Below are positions 62,671-64,000 of a stretch of DNA of 64,000 nucleotides, piece after piece (within the stretch, counting starts at the first letter, position 1; the number at the start of each line of letters is the position of its first letter). Source of the DNA: Muscardinus avellanarius. Lineage: Eukaryota; Chordata; Mammalia; Rodentia; Gliridae. The position numbers were made by a program, and so were the translations under genes. Below the pieces are notes generated by a model, which did no database searches, was not told the DNA's origin, and saw only the letters and a list, made by a program, of their open reading frames with translations. The DNA lies in the NCBI GenBank assembly GCA_963383645.1, contig OY726563.1, forward strand, positions 40,847,831-40,911,830. Reading direction: 5' to 3'.

Positions 62671-63345
62671 TTCTTTACTTGTCCTCGTCCCACCCCATCT
62701 GAAGCAAAGCAGCAGCTGCCCACGTTCCCAGTGTGGGTCTCGGACCCTGGAGGGAGCAGAGCAGACTTTATTCATAAGTCAACCTGTGCTGCTCTAACCT
62801 GCCTGTGGCTACCAGAAAGACTGGTGGAAGGTGCTTGCCTTTGTTCCGCCTAACTTGGAATGCAGGGTGGAAAAGCAGCGGGCATTGCTCACCAGGCTGC
62901 AAGGCCAACGACCAACCTGCAGGTGCCTGGGGCAAAAGACTCTAGCCAGACATCTAGTAAACTGCCTGCAGCCCGAGTGGAGCAGCTGCAGGAGTCTCCT
63001 GAATATTAATGTAAAGGGAATGGAGAGAGCCACTTACATGCCCAGGACCGGACACACACAAGTAACCTGAGAGCCTTCTAAGCTTTCCCTGCAGGCTGGC
63101 CCGCAGGTTCCACGAGAGCCTGGCTGAGGGTTGCAAAGCCAAACTGTAAAGGCATGGTGTTTTTTTTCTTCTTCTTTGTTCTAGCTCTGGGTGTTCAACA
63201 AACTAATAATAGATCCAAAGATGCAAATGGGATGAAAGTAAAAGGATGAAAAAACATTCCATGCAATGGTATCCCAAAGAAAGTTTGATTGGTTATCCTA
63301 ATATCAGATGGAGCAGACTTTAAGACGGATACTACTGCAAGCGTC
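62671..63345. other. Unassigned sequence
   Basis: No repeat landmark and no supported exon. Short open frames on both strands have no recognisable domain. Confidence 0.35.
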
Positions 63346-63775
63346 AAAGACTAGCTGGGTGTGGTGGCGCATGCCTGTCAATCCCAGTACTTGGGAGGCT
63401 GAGATAGGAGGATCATGGGTTCACTGCCAGCCTCAGCAACTTTTTATTTGTGTGTGTGTGTGTGTGTGTGTGTGTAGTACTGGGGATTGAATCCAGGGGC
63501 ATCCTACCTCCAAGCTACATCCCCACCCCTATTTTTATTTATTTTTAAAATTTTGAAACAGGTTCTTGCTAGGTTGCTGAGAGTCTCACTATTTGCTGAG
63601 GTTGTCCCGGGACCTGCGATCCTCCTGTCTCAGCCTTCCGAGTACTGGGATTATAAACTGTGCACTATCATGACTGGCAACTTAATGAGACTTTCAGTAA
63701 CCTAATGAGCCAATTTCAAAACAAAAAGGGTTGGTGATGTAGCTTTGAGACAGAATGTGCCTGGGTCCAATCTCC

Positions 63776-63820
<45 letters not shown>

Positions 63821-64000
63821 GGTCAATTAACTCATTTTGTCCCATCATTCCGGATGTGGAACACCTATAAAAACTTAAAAATACTCTATTTATACTTCTT
63901 TTTTTGCGGTACAAGAGATGAAACCCAGGGGCATTCTACTTCCGGGCTATACTCCCAGCCCTATTTTTTATTCTTTTTTTTTTTGTGGTACTGGGGGTGG
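63346..64000. repeat. SINEs and microsatellites at the window edge
   Basis: A forward SINE (63350-63740 overall) has a (TG)n-tipped reverse SINE nested in it (63450-63675). It ends in (AC)n (63779-63818). A further reverse SINE begins at 63895 and runs off the window. Confidence 0.75.

Overview
The window is nuclear DNA from a mammal, most likely a rodent of the squirrel-related clade (dormice, mountain beaver, squirrels). The main reason is its dominant repeat: a composite SINE with a 7SL/B1-like left arm, an A-rich linker and a tRNA-Ala/ID-like right arm (B1-dID architecture), present in well over 100 full or partial copies on both strands. The exact species is not decided by the sequence; the rodent placement is inference from repeat architecture.

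Only two protein-coding genes are supported, both KRAB C2H2 zinc-finger repressors. On the + strand, ZNF81 is represented by its KRAB-A exon (9643-9769), KRAB-B exon (13044-13139) and terminal exon with 12 fingers (19468-21176); the exon carrying its start codon is not seen and probably lies before the window. On the - strand, ZNF182 has its KRAB-A exon (55332-55458), KRAB-B-position exon (55009-55101) and terminal exon with 14 fingers (46165-47795). The genes converge tail to tail, about 25 kb apart. In human these two genes are neighbours on Xp11.23 (established knowledge), so this is probably the syntenic X segment. All splice sites and phases agree, and both reading frames are intact.

The rest is repeats. 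LINE-1 pieces of several ages lie at 2480-5037, 7775-8215, 17396-17640, 44690-45190, 52940-53990, 56090-57480, 57955-58440 and 59650-60385. A degraded retroviral provirus with paired LTRs occupies 22686-28397 (- strand). Further LTR relics lie at 9803-12860 (one element in pieces), 21560-22150, 30650-30960, 34069-34585, 41700-41945 and 56320-56760, and a Tigger-like DNA transposon relic at 41955-42295. Microsatellites are abundant and almost always abut SINE 3' ends.

The most notable object is 14435-17213: a retrotransposed element with a full L1 5' UTR, an intact 320-aa L1 ORF1 and an L1 3' end, but with ORF2 missing and replaced by about 0.9 kb containing an old L1 fragment in antisense. 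Both ends sit at a target-site duplication inside a SINE. A second, 5'-truncated copy of the same chimera, with its own 14-bp duplication, lies at 18676-19155. This points to an ORF1-only, half-L1-like, non-autonomous family that has moved at least twice.
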